Source of the DNA: Paralithodes platypus
Taxonomy: Eukaryota; Arthropoda; Malacostraca; Decapoda; Lithodidae
DNA length: 64,000 bases
NCBI GenBank assembly: GCA_032716605.1
Contig: JAVRFV010002319.1
Location: 276,859-340,858 of the forward strand
Direction: 5' to 3'
Part shown: positions 22,661-33,068 of the stretch, piece by piece
Layout of the letters: every line of letters starts with the position of its first letter
How positions within the stretch are numbered: position 1 is the first letter of the stretch
Made by a program: the position numbers and the translations under genes
Notes under the pieces: model-generated
Told to the model about the DNA's origin: nothing
Seen by the model: the letters and a program-made list of their open reading frames with translations, nothing else
Databases searched by the model: none

Positions 22661-23033
22661 TTAAGGGGGGTCACCGGCTTTTGTTTTTATCTCTCTTCTT
22701 TTCTCTTTCCCAGGCTTGTATCCATTCGGCCCCATTCAGCCAACTGTTTTAAGACGTTTATCCCCATCCAGGTGTCGATTTCTTCCTGGCGAGGGATAGC
22801 GAGCCAGCATTGTATGGAAAAATCCGGCTTCGCCGGAGAAATTTTTGTATCGAAAAATGTACAATTTAGTTTGCTGTCAAAACAAAAACTATATATATGC
22901 TGGCTCGCTACCGCTCGCCAGGAAAATATTGACACCCTGGATAGGGGTAAACGTCTTAAAACAGTAGGCTGAATGGGGCCGAAAGGATACAAGCCAAAGA
23001 GAGGGAGAGAAAGAGAAAAAAGGTGGGCTCCCT
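22661..23033. mobile_element. foldback MITE with TTAA-type ends (copy 1)
   Basis: A near-perfect inverted repeat. 'cttgtatccattcggcccca', 'actgttttaagacgtttatc' and 'tcctggcgagggatagcgag' on the left mirror the right arm. A central 'ccggcttcgccgg' hairpin and 'ctggctcgctaccgctcgcc' lie inside. TTAA is at 22661; the right end reads GGTGGGCTCCCTTA with the last base changed. Confidence 0.88.
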
Positions 23034-23174
23034 TACCGCCCGCCACATCCTCGCGTTGGTACGGTAAAATACAGGTTGTCTATTTTTCCGACCCCCCCCC
23101 CCCCCCACCCCACCACCACACACACACACACACACACGCACTATTGCTCTCTGTCACGGAACTAGTCTATTATT

Positions 23175-23600
23175 TCGCGTGATGGGGTGGTCTATCAGAA
23201 TGAGAGTTGAGCGTTCTCTGCCATACCCATAGCTTACTCTGACTGTTCCTTTTACTTATATATTTTCTAGATCTCAAGTGACTGCGTCTTTTCCGTGGAT
23301 TGACCTCCCTACTGCCAACCCTGGGAGATTGAGAGCCAAAGCGTCACATTTTTTCTTTGCCCCTCAACTTTCCCTTTATAATTGCTAAGGGGCACAGGGC
23401 CTTGGGTGGGGCTTTTGTTTCCCGGGCGTTTCCGCACCCTCCTCAGCTCCCCGCCTTTGAGTGGCTTCGGTCACCTGGGCATTATTAGTGGTAAGCTGGG
23501 AGGGTTCTGTGGGGGCGCTCAGTTATGGCCTTGGCCTTGCTCGGGACCTTGGGGCTGCTCGGCCAGACAGCCTGAGGAACAGCAACAACAACAACAACTA
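23175..23600 (+). mobile_element. retroposon with (AAC)n tail (copy 1)
   Basis: The family consensus runs from 'ggtctatcagaatgagag' to 'gctgctcggccagacagcct', then 'aacaacaacaac'. Copies at 31718-32135 and 62750-63190 share its length; 50130-50325 is 5'-truncated. Variable 5' ends and a simple repeat tail suggest retroposition. No Pol III boxes are evident, so it could be a LINE 3' UTR instead of a SINE. Confidence 0.7.
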
Positions 23601-23711
23601 TTTCGCGTGGTGGGGTGGCGTGCGGAGTGGTCTGTGTTTGTGGGATGGTTATTGTTGTTGCTGTTGTTGAAATTACTGTGAAAATGTTGGTGGGTGTGGG
23701 TGTGAGGTTTA

Positions 23712-23743
<32 letters not shown>

Positions 23744-23747
23744 ATAT

Positions 23748-25241
23748 TGTTACGTATCTTGATCCTCAAGTGGTTAACTTGATGAATCTAGATAGCACAG
23801 AGATATATATTAAGGTATCAGTCAGCTGAAGGCAAAACAAAAGTAAAATCTAATAAAATAATGTCCTGTTGTTGCTTCCTTTCCTTTTGGATCTTAGGAC
23901 TTGGTATCCTTTATTGACTGATACTCTTTACTTATGAAAAATACTGAAACTAATTAAAGTCATGTAGTATTTATAAAGAATTATTATTTAACCGAAGCTT
24001 AGTAGGCTATGGTTATGAACCGAATAAGTTATAGCTAAAGAAGGACTATTAATTTTATAAAAAGTCTTGAAAGATAAATATTAAAGTAAGAATATTTCTG
24101 TCTCTTACCCTTTTTGAAATGAATAGATAGTTTTCTTATATGTCCTTTTATTTATATTTAATGTAATTATTCTTGGTTCTTGTCTTACGTTAATAGTATT
24201 ATATTATTATTATCATCAGGAGTAATATCAAAGTCACATATCTAGTTAGATATATATTTAATAATTAGTTAAATTTATTTCTTAACCACGTAACATTGAG
24301 GTTTGATTAGGAGTAAATAAAGTTACAGGATCGTTTCATAGATTCGATTCAGGTCTCACTCAAATAATATGAAAAGCAAAATATAATATTTTGAAGCAAA
24401 AGAATTTTCTTCAGCTTAGGAAATCACTAGAAGTAATATTAACACAGCCATGTTAGTCTAAGGCGATATTACTAATACGAGACAATAGCATCACCGTACT
24501 AAGCACCATTAAGCAATGTAAGCTTAATTCAAAGAAAATGAAAGAACTCGTAAGTATTAATATAAAACAATAGTATTACTTTCATCATAACCCAATTACT
24601 TAAAGAGTTGCTTTAGTCCACAAGTTAGGCAACTAAAATAGTTAAGTACATAATAATAGCGTTAACGTTAATTCGCAATTAAATAGTTAAGCACGTAATA
24701 GTAGCGTTCACGTTAATTCCCAATTAATTAGTTAAACACATTACACACATTAAACACATCACGTTAATTCCCAATCACATATCTCACTAACCAACATAAC
24801 GTAAGTGTTTACACCGAACACACTTAACACAAATTTATATAATCTGACTGACAGTCACAATCCCATTATAATACTTCACCCCGTCTTCCTCCAGCTGCAA
24901 GTTCACCTTCCCCAACTTCAAATGAGACGGATTTGAATGCCCACAACTCGGGTCTTATATACCAAACAATGATGGTGTAGGAACGAATCAGGAGGCGGCG
25001 GTTGGTGCGCGCTCCAATCATAGCTCCTCGAATCACATAACAGGTGTGTCGTCCACTCACAGCTCCTGGCGTCGATCATACGTCATAGCATCGGTCATCG
25101 AGGTATGGGGCGAGCTGGTATGGGGCGAGATGGTTTGCCCACTCGCTCGTTCGCTCGCTAGTCTGCTTCACCACTTGGGTAGTTTGGCTCCTTGAACTCT
25201 AATTCTAACTCTTAAATTAACATACAGGGCTCCGTATGTCA
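23748..25241 (-). mobile_element. probable solo LTR, 1494 bp
   Basis: The segment is present only in copy 1 of the duplication, so it is an insertion. It reads TGTTACGTATC...CGTATGTCA on the + strand, which gives TG...CA ends. On the minus strand it has TATATAAGACCCGAG near 24960-24945, a good TATA box followed by a start-site region. No primer binding site or gag-pol is present. The target is TA-rich and no exact 5-bp duplication is clear. A short repeat of about 49 bp ('agttaa.cac.taatagtagc') lies at 24640-24780. Confidence 0.5.
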
Positions 25242-25335
25242 GAATATATATATATATACACCCGGTATACTATAGTACTACCGGTAAGTGAATTATGTGT
25301 TAAGCGAGAGATTGCCTGGTGAGCGAGAAACATGA
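25242..25335. repeat. segmental duplication, copy 1 (right part)
   Basis: 'tatatatatacacccggtat' through 'gcgagaaacatga' is identical to 32281-32370. It continues copy 1 across the LTR insertion. Confidence 0.92.
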
Positions 25336-25336
25336 T

Positions 25337-25404
25337 AATTAAGAAGCGGATAATGAAGGTAAATTATCTGCAACAAAGGAAGAGGGTTGGTATGCCGTCA
25401 TTTG
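25337..25404. repeat. 68-bp direct repeat, right copy
   Basis: Identical to 22117-22184. It starts one base after the duplicated segment ends. Confidence 0.92.
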
Positions 25405-25460
25405 TCCATTAGTAATTTTGTATAATTGACAGATCATACCGGACCTATGGGAATTGGCCT

Positions 25461-25792
25461 AACCCTTTCACGCATTTATGACGCAGAGGTTGCCAGATTA
25501 GCAATAAGAAATAGTTCTCTCACTCTTATAATTACCTCTCCAAAATTAGTTTTCTGCCCACAGCTAACTCAAAGACAACTGCAGAGGTTGAAGTAACTAA
25601 ACTAAAGGTTTCTAAATACCCCTGATGGTAACAAAGGCTTTAAAGTATCCCCAATAGGCTCAACACAGCTAACTCAAAGACAACTGCAGAGGTTGAAGTA
25701 ACTAAACTAAAGGTTTCTAAATACCCCTGATGGTAACAAAGGCTTTAAAGTATCCCCAATAGGCTCAAAATCGCGTCATATGTCGGAGAGGG
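25461..25792. mobile_element. MITE with internal 104-bp tandem duplication
   Basis: The ends TAACCCTTTCACGC..TGACGC and GCGTCATATGTCGGAGAGGG (then TTAA at 25793) are imperfect inverted repeats. Inside, 'acagctaactcaaagacaac' to 'tccccaataggctca' occurs twice with a period of about 104 bp. Confidence 0.6.
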
Positions 25793-25799
25793 TTAATAG

Positions 25800-26252
25800 G
25801 GGTACCGGTACACCGTTACATGAGTACCGGTATATAAACAGGAAAGAATGGATACATGTTAATTCTGTTTATCTTCTTGGATATAAAACATATAAACACC
25901 CAGACACACATCAATTTACACAATAATTTCAAAATGATGTTAATCCACAACGTGTATTACTGATGCCTTATTAAGCACTTATATAATGTGTTTTAGTATT
26001 CGGTGTTGATAATTAAATAATATTATAAAATAGATAGGCTATGACACATCAAGTACCGTACTAGAATTATAATACATATAAAATACTGCATTATTCTTCA
26101 AAACCAACACTCATTTCTTTATGGCAAGAGGTACGCTCGGATGCCAGTCTAGAGCCCACTCATACAGTACGGTACCGGTATATTAATATTAGTGGGATTA
26201 ATTCACCTATTTCTAATCATGGCCTAACACTGATGCTAAATTAAGCAGTTTT

Positions 26253-26314
<62 letters not shown>

Positions 26315-26518
26315 CTATTTTTCCAACTTCCACAATAACATTAATTTGGGAGATAACGAGAAAGCGCGGGGTGGTGTGGTGGAAATTAGCAAACTTGGAA
26401 CAATTATAAATGAGTGGTGGAATTTTATCCAAATCTTCTGTTTGCATTCTGAATGAGGGGGAGGGTTGGGAGGGGGGGGGGGGGGGGGGAGGAGAGATAC
26501 ACCTTACGTTCGTTAGCC
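25800..26518. other. AT-rich sequence with (CT)n and poly-G
   Basis: A CT microsatellite occupies about 26256-26312 and a G-run 26473-26489. No gene or TE boundary is recognised. Confidence 0.7.
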
Positions 26519-26519
26519 C

Positions 26520-26735
26520 TTAACCCCTTCTATACCAAAGACGTCTTGTTTATTTGATTTCATCTGCTTTTAGACCCTTGTATGAAACTTAAGAAGGATA
26601 TGTGGTATCGGGTAGCAAAAAGATACCGTAGTCTGTATCGTTTTAAGGTGTAGACGTCCTTCCTAAGTTGAAGAAAATCGTCTATTAGTTGCCAGAATAT
26701 AATGAAAGTGATGTCCCCGGTAGTGAACGGGTTAA
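26520..26735. mobile_element. piggyBac-type MITE 1 of a TTAA-sharing trio
   Basis: It runs from TTAA (26520-26523) plus CCCCTTCTATACC to GAACGGG plus TTAA (26732-26735). The interior includes 'cttaagaaggatatgtgg' and 'aaaatcgtctattagttgcc'. The TTAA target and CCC start fit piggyBac-type elements (known). Confidence 0.7.
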
Positions 26736-26952
26736 CCCCTTCTGTGATGGCGACGTCTGCTTAATCTTATTTATATTTCGACGATTTTGTGCAGTTTAAA
26801 GAAGGATCTGAGGTACCGGGTAGTCAAAAGGGTTAAGCGCGATAGTTCGAAGCCTGTTAATTGCCAGAGACCTTTTATAAACTGAATAAAAACGTCTAAT
26901 AGTTGCCATAATAACGTTAAAAGAAAGATGCTGCCGGTACAGAAGCCCTTAA
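26732..26952. mobile_element. piggyBac-type MITE 2
   Basis: It starts at the same TTAA that ends MITE 1, with CCCCTTCTGTGATGGCGACG, and ends CCGGTACAGAAGCCC plus TTAA at 26949-26952. The interior 'cgacgattttgtgcagttt' matches the copies at 18.27 and 39.16 kb. Confidence 0.75.
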
Positions 26953-27427
26953 CCCCTTCTGTGCCGGCGACTTCTATTAATAATATTCTAGCTATATTTA
27001 AACGATCCCACCCCTACTCTGTGCAACTCTCCAACCCAAGAGTGAAACGTTACTCTCAAACTTTCTTCTACTCAACAGCTGAGCTCTGGAACTCTCTCCC
27101 AGAATCAGTCTTTCCCTCTTCCTATGACTTAGATTGCTTCAAACTCCGTGTGTCCAGGCATTTTGGCTCGAACGTCCCTTGATTTTGGCCCTGTCACTCT
27201 TTCAACTGTGGGGGAGGCACTCGCTATGGGCAGTTATGCCTTTTGCCTCCCTCAATCACATAGAAAACTATGTTATTCAGTTTAAAAAGGGCCTCAAGCA
27301 CGTAACAGGCTTCTAAGTATCTCACTTAACCCTTTCTACTACCACAGACCCTTCTTAAACTCCACAAAATCGTCTAAATATAGCTAACATCAAATTAATA
27401 GGACGCCGTCGGTACAGAAGTCCTTAA
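26949..27427. mobile_element. piggyBac-type MITE 3, interrupted by a LINE fragment
   Basis: It starts at the TTAA ending MITE 2 (CCCCTTCTGTGCCGGCGAC) and ends CGGTACAGAAGTCC plus TTAA at 27424-27427. Sequence 27004-27263 is a jockey-like LINE 3' end inserted within it. Confidence 0.72.
27004..27263 (+). pseudogene. jockey-like LINE 3' end fragment
   Basis: It encodes SHPYSVQLSNPRVKRYSQTF, then LWNSLPESVFPSSYD and FKLRVSRHFGSNVP, with a stop at 27182. It matches the C-terminus of the LINE at 50.3-52.3 kb. The 3' UTR ends 'caatcacatagaaaa' without a long poly(A). Confidence 0.85.
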
Positions 27428-27503
27428 CTCGGAATTTGTGCTGCGATAAACAACATAAAAAACGGAAAAAGACCTGCAGGGGGAACTATCCGAGAACCGG
27501 CCA
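27424..27503. repeat. 80-bp direct repeat flanking a foldback MITE, left copy
   Basis: 'ccttaactcggaatttgtgc' to 'gggggaac...cggccag' recurs at 27889-27972 with about 10% divergence. Confidence 0.85.
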
Positions 27504-27509
27504 GTGTTG

Positions 27510-27894
27510 TTAATGAAGGGACAGGTAGTTGCTTTTATGGACCCCCTTCTCCCTCTTGCTTAGCCCCGTTAGTTTTGAGATTATATGACGTCCCTTCTAT
27601 TAGTTTGGCGATATTGAGACCTTTCGCTTAATTTCTGTGTCAATAATAAGACCTAGCGTGCCATTCGGCGTCAATTTTTTCCTGGCGAGCGATAGCGAGG
27701 CTGTAATTTAAGAGGAAACGGCCTTAGGCCGGGACATTTTTCTACCGAAAAATGTACAAATTTGTCTTGAAATTTGTCTTTGGGGTGTTTTTGTTTTAAG
27801 CTTGATGGAGGTCTAGGGAGGAACTAACAAAAATAAATAAATAAAAACTATTATATAAATGAGCAAATAAATAACTACGCTCATCCCCCCTTAA
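27510..27894. mobile_element. TTAA foldback MITE copy
   Basis: TTAA lies at both ends (27510-27513 and 27891-27894). It carries 'ctggcgagcgatagcgag', hairpin 'cggccttaggccg', 'gcttgatggaggtctagg', and 'cgctcatcccccc' at the right end. The element is about 377 bp with no ORF. Confidence 0.82.
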
Positions 27895-27972
27895 CTTGGA
27901 ATTTGTGTTGCGATAAACAACATAAAAAACGGAAAAGACTTGCAGGGGGAACCTTTCTAGAAACGGCCAGGG
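27889..27972. repeat. 80-bp direct repeat, right copy
   Basis: Diverged duplicate of 27424-27503, starting at the right TTAA of the foldback element. Confidence 0.85.
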
Positions 27973-28029
27973 AGGCAATTTAAAGTCCCTTGGCTATCGG
28001 TAAATTTCGGGCATCGGTATGTGGGGTAA

Positions 28030-28140
28030 TGAGATAGACAGATAGACAGATAGAGAGATAAATAGAGATAGATAGATAGAGAGAGAGGGAGCGAGGGCGG
28101 GGGGAGAGAGAGAGATGGATAAATAAACAGATAGATAGAT
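28030..28140. repeat. GATA/GACA-rich microsatellite
   Basis: Imperfect TAGATAGACAGATAG repeats. Confidence 0.9.
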
Positions 28141-28434
28141 GACGGACAGCTAAATTCACTCATGGTTTAGAGTCGACTAATACATACTAACAAAGATTAA
28201 ATGTTACAAAGTCAGTCGACTAACGGTAAATTTAGGGGCATGGGTATATCGGTAAGGTGGCAGATATACTGTGTATATCGATATACTATATATATATACT
28301 GTATAGCTGATAAGATTGCTAAATGCATATACAGCTTAGACTAATACCGGTGTACACATAAAAACAAATATTAAATGTTACAAGCAAAGTCAGACGGCTA
28401 TCGGTAAATTTGTGACATAGGTAGCCTACCTGTA

Positions 28435-28780
28435 TGTTGGTAATAAGTACATAACAACATAAGAAAATGGGCGTCTGCTAAAAGCCGATCGGCCCACACA
28501 AGGCAGATCCCTGTCACACCCGACCCCAATTACATAATAACATAAGGTTATAAGATCGCGGGAAATTGCATATGGTCATGTGGCCCACATGAGGCAGCTC
28601 CCATTCACACCCAGCCCTTATCACCCATATGGGAATCCAACTTATGCTTAAAGCTTTCAACTGTTTCTGAGCTAATTACTGTTCTGGGCAGTGCATTCCA
28701 CATGTTAACAACTCTATTACCAAACCAGTGCTTTCCTATATCTTTCCTAAATCTAAACTTATCTAACTTGAGCAGAGAAA
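28435..28780 (-). pseudogene. CR1-type LINE 3' end fragment
   Basis: The minus strand gives FRFRKDIGKHWFGN, VVNMWNALPRTVI, ETVESFKHKLDSHMGDKGWV and a stop near 28605. A 3' UTR follows and ends in the short repeats seen at 17040. It is the same family as 16677-17055. The 82-bp array directly abuts its 5' end. Confidence 0.82.
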
Positions 28781-29040
28781 TACCGGTACCAGTATACCGG
28801 TATATGTAACTGAAAATACATACTGGTACCGTATCATTATAACCTAGACTGATACAAAAGAATACCGGTACCAGTATACCGGTATATGTAACTGAAAATA
28901 CATACTGGTACCGTATCATTATAACCTAGACTGATACAAAAGAATACCGGTACCAGTATACCGGTATATGTAACTGGAAATACATACTGGTACCGTATCA
29001 TTATAACCTAGACTGATACAAAAAAATACCGGTACCGGTA
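28779..29040. repeat. 82-bp minisatellite, about three copies
   Basis: Each unit is near-palindromic: 'aataccggtaccagtatacc' at one end and 'catactggtaccgtatcatt' at the other. Copies are almost identical. Confidence 0.93.
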
Positions 29041-29104
29041 CCTTTTATTTTGTTTTCGTTATGCACGATTATTTTATTCAATTATAATATGAGGATTCAT
29101 TCTC

Positions 29105-29113
29105 ATGCTCTCG

Positions 29114-29156
<43 letters not shown>
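29105..29156. repeat. (CT)n(CA)n microsatellite
   Basis: A compound dinucleotide repeat. Confidence 0.95.
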
Positions 29157-29180
29157 TATATATATTGGATGACCTAATAT

Positions 29181-29610
29181 TGTGTTGGCGTTTGTATGTA
29201 TGTGTGTACTCTCTCTCTCTCACACACAATCCCTGAGTGGTAAGAGAGTGGGTGGGTGTATCCATGGTAAAGAGACTACTAGTCTATATACCATGGTAGT
29301 CTATATACCATGGGTGTATCGTATCGCCAGTGATTTGTGTTGGCGTTTGTATGTATGTGTGTACTCTCTCTGTCTCTCACACACAATCTCTGAGTGGTAA
29401 GAGAGTGGGTGGGTGTATCCATGGTAAAGAGACTACTAGTCTATATACCATGGTAGTCTATATACCATGGGTGTATCGTATCGCCAGTGATTTGTGTTGG
29501 CGTTTGTATGTATGTGTGTACTCACTCTCTCTCTCTCACACACAAACACACACACAATCCCTGAGTGGTAAGAGATAGAGAGGTGTATCGTCTTGCCAGT
29601 GATTTGTGTT
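29181..29610. repeat. 156-bp tandem repeat, about 2.7 copies
   Basis: 'tgtgttggcgtttgtatgta' starts units at 29181, 29336 and 29493. Each holds 'ctagtctatataccatggta', itself partly duplicated. Confidence 0.92.
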
Positions 29611-29751
29611 GGCCATGTCTCAGATTCCACTTAGTTATTCCACTAGATTCCTTATGTACGGTAGCCTATGCCTGTCGTTTATCGGCGTCCCTGCCATTCA
29701 GTTTTAGTCCTGCTATATTTTGGATCTAAATATAGCTATACCTTATACTTA

Positions 29752-29850
29752 TACTCTCTCTCTCTCTCTCTCTCTCTCCTCCTCCTTCTACTACCACTAC
29801 TACTACTACTACTTCTACTACTACTACCACTAGTACTACTACTACTACCA
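29752..29850. repeat. (CT)n and (ACT)n microsatellites
   Basis: A CT run is followed by interrupted CTA/ACT trinucleotides. Confidence 0.95.
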
Positions 29851-30015
29851 TCAACAGTTATTGTATGGACCAATATTGTTGTCTTTCTGCAACCATTCTG
29901 TGAGCAAGTAAATTAATAGTATAAGTCAAGTCGAGCCCGTACCTATCTATTATTGTGTTCTCTCCACCAACCAACTCAACTCATAAAATCGATTAATGAA
30001 ATTAACAGACACATG

Positions 30016-30089
30016 TGGCAGTCCGGGGATTCGAACGTAGGATGCTCACACCGAAAATCAACACACTATGCACTGCACCACGAAGACAG
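30016..30089 (-). other. tRNA-like SINE head or tRNA pseudogene
   Basis: The minus strand has TGGTGCAGTGCATAGTG (A box-like) and GTTCGAATCCC (B box), preceded by GTCTTC. It is related to 38889-38960 and to the head of the 53-bp array at 33970. No clean cloverleaf forms. Confidence 0.5.
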
Positions 30090-30189
30090 TTAAATATAGA
30101 CCTAAAGGATACTGCACAAGCCTACGATTTATTATGCAGTTTCGAATCCTGCATACCAATCTTAGCATGTACAATATCCCAACTATCTA

Positions 30190-31116
30190 TCTATCTATCT
30201 ATATGCTCAGGCCCAATCCCCATTTTGGGGGTAGCCGACTCAAGACAGAGCAAGAACAGGGAAAACACAAAAACAACATAAAACAAAAAATAAACAGATA
30301 AAAAACACAAACTCTCACACATCCAGGTCACCCAGGAGAAGACCCAGAGACCAGGGTTACCAAGGTCGCTCCAGCACTCCCCCGGCCCCTGACCACCCGG
30401 AGAGGTTCCGATCTCGGCAGGCAGACATGCAGCGGAGCCAAAGCCACAAGCCCTCCCACCACACTTCCAGGCACACCCTTCATATTAATCGTCTCCCCCC
30501 CGGGCCAGGCGCCTGATGGACTATTATCTAGTCCAACTTGCGCCCGACCCCTTACTCCAAATGACCACGTGTTCACTCAACTATTCACAAGCATTCTCCA
30601 TTCACTCCTGTCCACCACCACTTCCCCTGCCTGATCTATAGTCATTCCTCTATCATCCAAAGCCTTTCTTACACAGTCTCTCCATCTCAATGGGGGTCTT
30701 CCTGCCCTTCTATCTCACCTTGTACCTGACTCACATATTCTCTTTGTAAGCCTTTCATCTCCCATTCGTTCAACATGACCATACCAGATCAGCACCCTTC
30801 TGTCCACTCTGGCTGACAAATGTTCCTGCTGCCCCACTCCTACGTATCTCTTCATTCCTCAATCTGTCTCTACGAGTAACTCCACACATACTCCTCAAGC
30901 AGCTCATCTCCATCACATCCAGCCCTCTTTTCTCCTTTTTCTTCAGAGCCCATGTCTCAGCCCCATACATCACTGTTGGCACAACAATTCCTTGATACAG
31001 TGCACTTTTTACTTTCACTCCGAGATTTCTCGTCTTCCACATACTTCCCATTGCTCCGAAAACCTTCCTTCCTTCACACACCCTCTGTTTATATCCCAAC
31101 TGCTATCTATAAACTC
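30190..31116 (-). pseudogene. LINE C-terminus with 3' UTR (copy 2, ancestral context)
   Basis: Coding similarity runs from about 31116 (GSMWKTRNLGVKVKSALYQG) to about 30574 (DRSEWRMLVNS). It includes CLRSMCGVTRRDRLRN, WYGHVERMGDERLTKR and RPPLRWRDCVRKALDDRGM. A 2-bp loss near 30838 and an in-frame stop break it. The 3' UTR (30573-30190) ends in TAGA repeats. Copy 1 at 22.2 kb lacks everything downstream of 30750, so copy 2 retains the original context. Confidence 0.85.
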
Positions 31117-31214
31117 AACCAATCAATCAATCTATCTAAACTCTCCATTTATCCAACACATCCATCCGTCGTAAATGTGAGGGAGCAGTCAGTTTGTCCG
31201 TGGGTCAAACTAAA

Positions 31215-31590
31215 TTAAGGGGGGTCACCGGCTTTTGTTTTTATCTCTCTCTTCTTTTCTCTTTCCCAGGCTTGTATCCATTCGGCCCCATTCAGCCAAC
31301 TGTTTTAAGACGTTTATCCCCATCCAGGTGTCGATTTCTTCCTGGCGAGGGATAGCGAGCCAGCATTGTATGGAAAAATCCGGCTTCGCCGGAGAAATTT
31401 TTGTATCGAAAAATGTACAAATTTAGTTTGCTGTCAAAACAAAAACTATATATATGCTGGCTCGCTACCGCTCGCCAGGAAAATATTGACACCCTGGATA
31501 GGGGTAAACGTCTTAAAACAGTAGGCTGAATGGGGCCGAAAGGATACAAGCCAAAGAGAGGGAGAGAAAGAGAAAAAAGGTGGGCTCCCT
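31215..31590. mobile_element. foldback MITE with TTAA-type ends (copy 2)
   Basis: The same insertion as 22661-23033, carried along by the duplication. Confidence 0.88.
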
Positions 31591-31717
31591 TACCGCCCGC
31601 CACATCCTCGCGTTGGTACGGTAAAATACAGGTTGTCTATTTTTCCGACCCCCCCCCCCCCACCACACACACACACACACACGCACTATTGCTCTCTGTC
31701 ACGGAACTAGTCTATTA

Positions 31718-32135
31718 TTTCGCGTGATGGGGTGGTCTATCAGAATGAGAGTTGAGCGTTCTCTGCCATACCCATAGCTTACTCTGACTGTTCCTTTTAC
31801 TTATATATTTTCTAGATCTCAAGTCTTTTCCGTGGATTGACCTCCCTACTGCCAACCCTGGCAGATTGGGAGCCAAAGCGTCACATTTTTTCTTTGCCCC
31901 TCAACTTTCCCTTTATAATTGCTAAGGGGCACAGGGCCTTGGGTGGGGCTTTTGTTTCCCGGGCGTTTCCGCACCCTCCTCAGCTCCCCGCCTTTGAGTG
32001 GCTTCGGTCACCTGGGCATTATTAGTGGTAAGCTGGGAGGGTTCTGTGGGGGCGCTCAGTTATGGCCTTGGCCTTGCTCGGGACCTTGGGGCTGCTCGGC
32101 CAGACAGCCTGAGGAACAGCAACAACAACAACAAC
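31718..32135 (+). mobile_element. retroposon with (AAC)n tail (copy 2)
   Basis: Duplicate of 23175-23600, with an 8-bp loss near 31824 and a shorter upstream C/CA run. Confidence 0.7.
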
Positions 32136-32526
32136 TATTTCGCGTGGTGGGGTGGCGTGCGGAGTGGTCTGTGTTTGTGGGATGGTTATTGTTGTTGCTG
32201 TTGTTGAAATTACTGTGAAAATGTTGGTGGGTGTGGGTGTGAGGTTTACTATCTATCTATCAATCTATCTATCTATCTATATATATATATATACACCCGG
32301 TATACTATAGTACTACCGGTAAGTGAATTATGTGTTAAGCGAGAGATTGCCTGGTGAGCGAGAAACATGAGAGCAGTGGGAGATATTCGGAGTGTTGATA
32401 TCATGTTACAATATCATTACTGGAAGCACAACAACACGTTCAAGGCTGGAGGGATCTCATAGGCCTACGTTTATAAGGAATAGGATTATCTACAAAGGGT
32501 GAAACACATGGACACTTCTTGAACTT

Positions 32527-32668
32527 TTAACCCTTTCAATCAGATGGCGCCAATATATACCGGTACTCAATGATGGCGCCAATTTATGCTCAATGATGGC
32601 GCCAATTTATGCTCAATGATGGCGCCAATTTATGCTCAATGATGGCGCCAATTTATACTCAATTCTAC
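32527..32668. repeat. 23-bp minisatellite with GGCGCC, five copies, at a TTAA terminus
   Basis: TTAACCCTTTCAATC resembles the TTAA MITE ends and is followed by units 'tcaatgatggcgccaattta' plus three bases. The tandem seems to have grown from a subterminal sequence. Confidence 0.88.
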
Positions 32669-33068
32669 GGCCTTTAAGATTATTTTATTCACTTTTAGGA
32701 GGGATTTGTGACGAGTTCAGGGGTTATTTTGAGATAGACTATCGGGGGCTGATGAGTGATTGGTGTTTCTGAATGTTTGTGTGCTTGCTTTGTGTGGGCA
32801 AACTGTTATATGTGTTATTCTCCTGTCTCCTCTGTTTCCTTTCCCGTGTCTCTTGCTGATCCTCCCTACCCCTTGTTGGACTAAGGGCTGGCTACTGACT
32901 GACTGATTGACTACCGGTATTTACATTACAATTACTCAAAAGTATTCCACAGAGCACGCATTCCACCATGTTGCATCCGTGATATTCTGGCATTGCAAGC
33001 GTCATATCCTTCACGGCATTGCGACATGATTACCACTTTAATCTGCATCAATATTCCCACTCCTGTTG
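32669..33068. other. no recognised feature
   Basis: Unique-looking AT-rich sequence with no ORF of note. Confidence 0.5.

Larger units (their letters stand above)
22194..23747. repeat. segmental duplication, copy 1 (main part)
   Basis: Near-identical to 30750-32280. Differences are mostly microsatellite length and small indels. It contains a LINE C-terminus, a foldback MITE and an (AAC)n-tailed retroposon in the same order. Confidence 0.93.
30750..32370. repeat. segmental duplication, copy 2
   Basis: An uninterrupted version of 22194-23747 plus 25242-25335. It ends at 'gcgagaaacatga' and then enters unrelated sequence. Confidence 0.93.
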
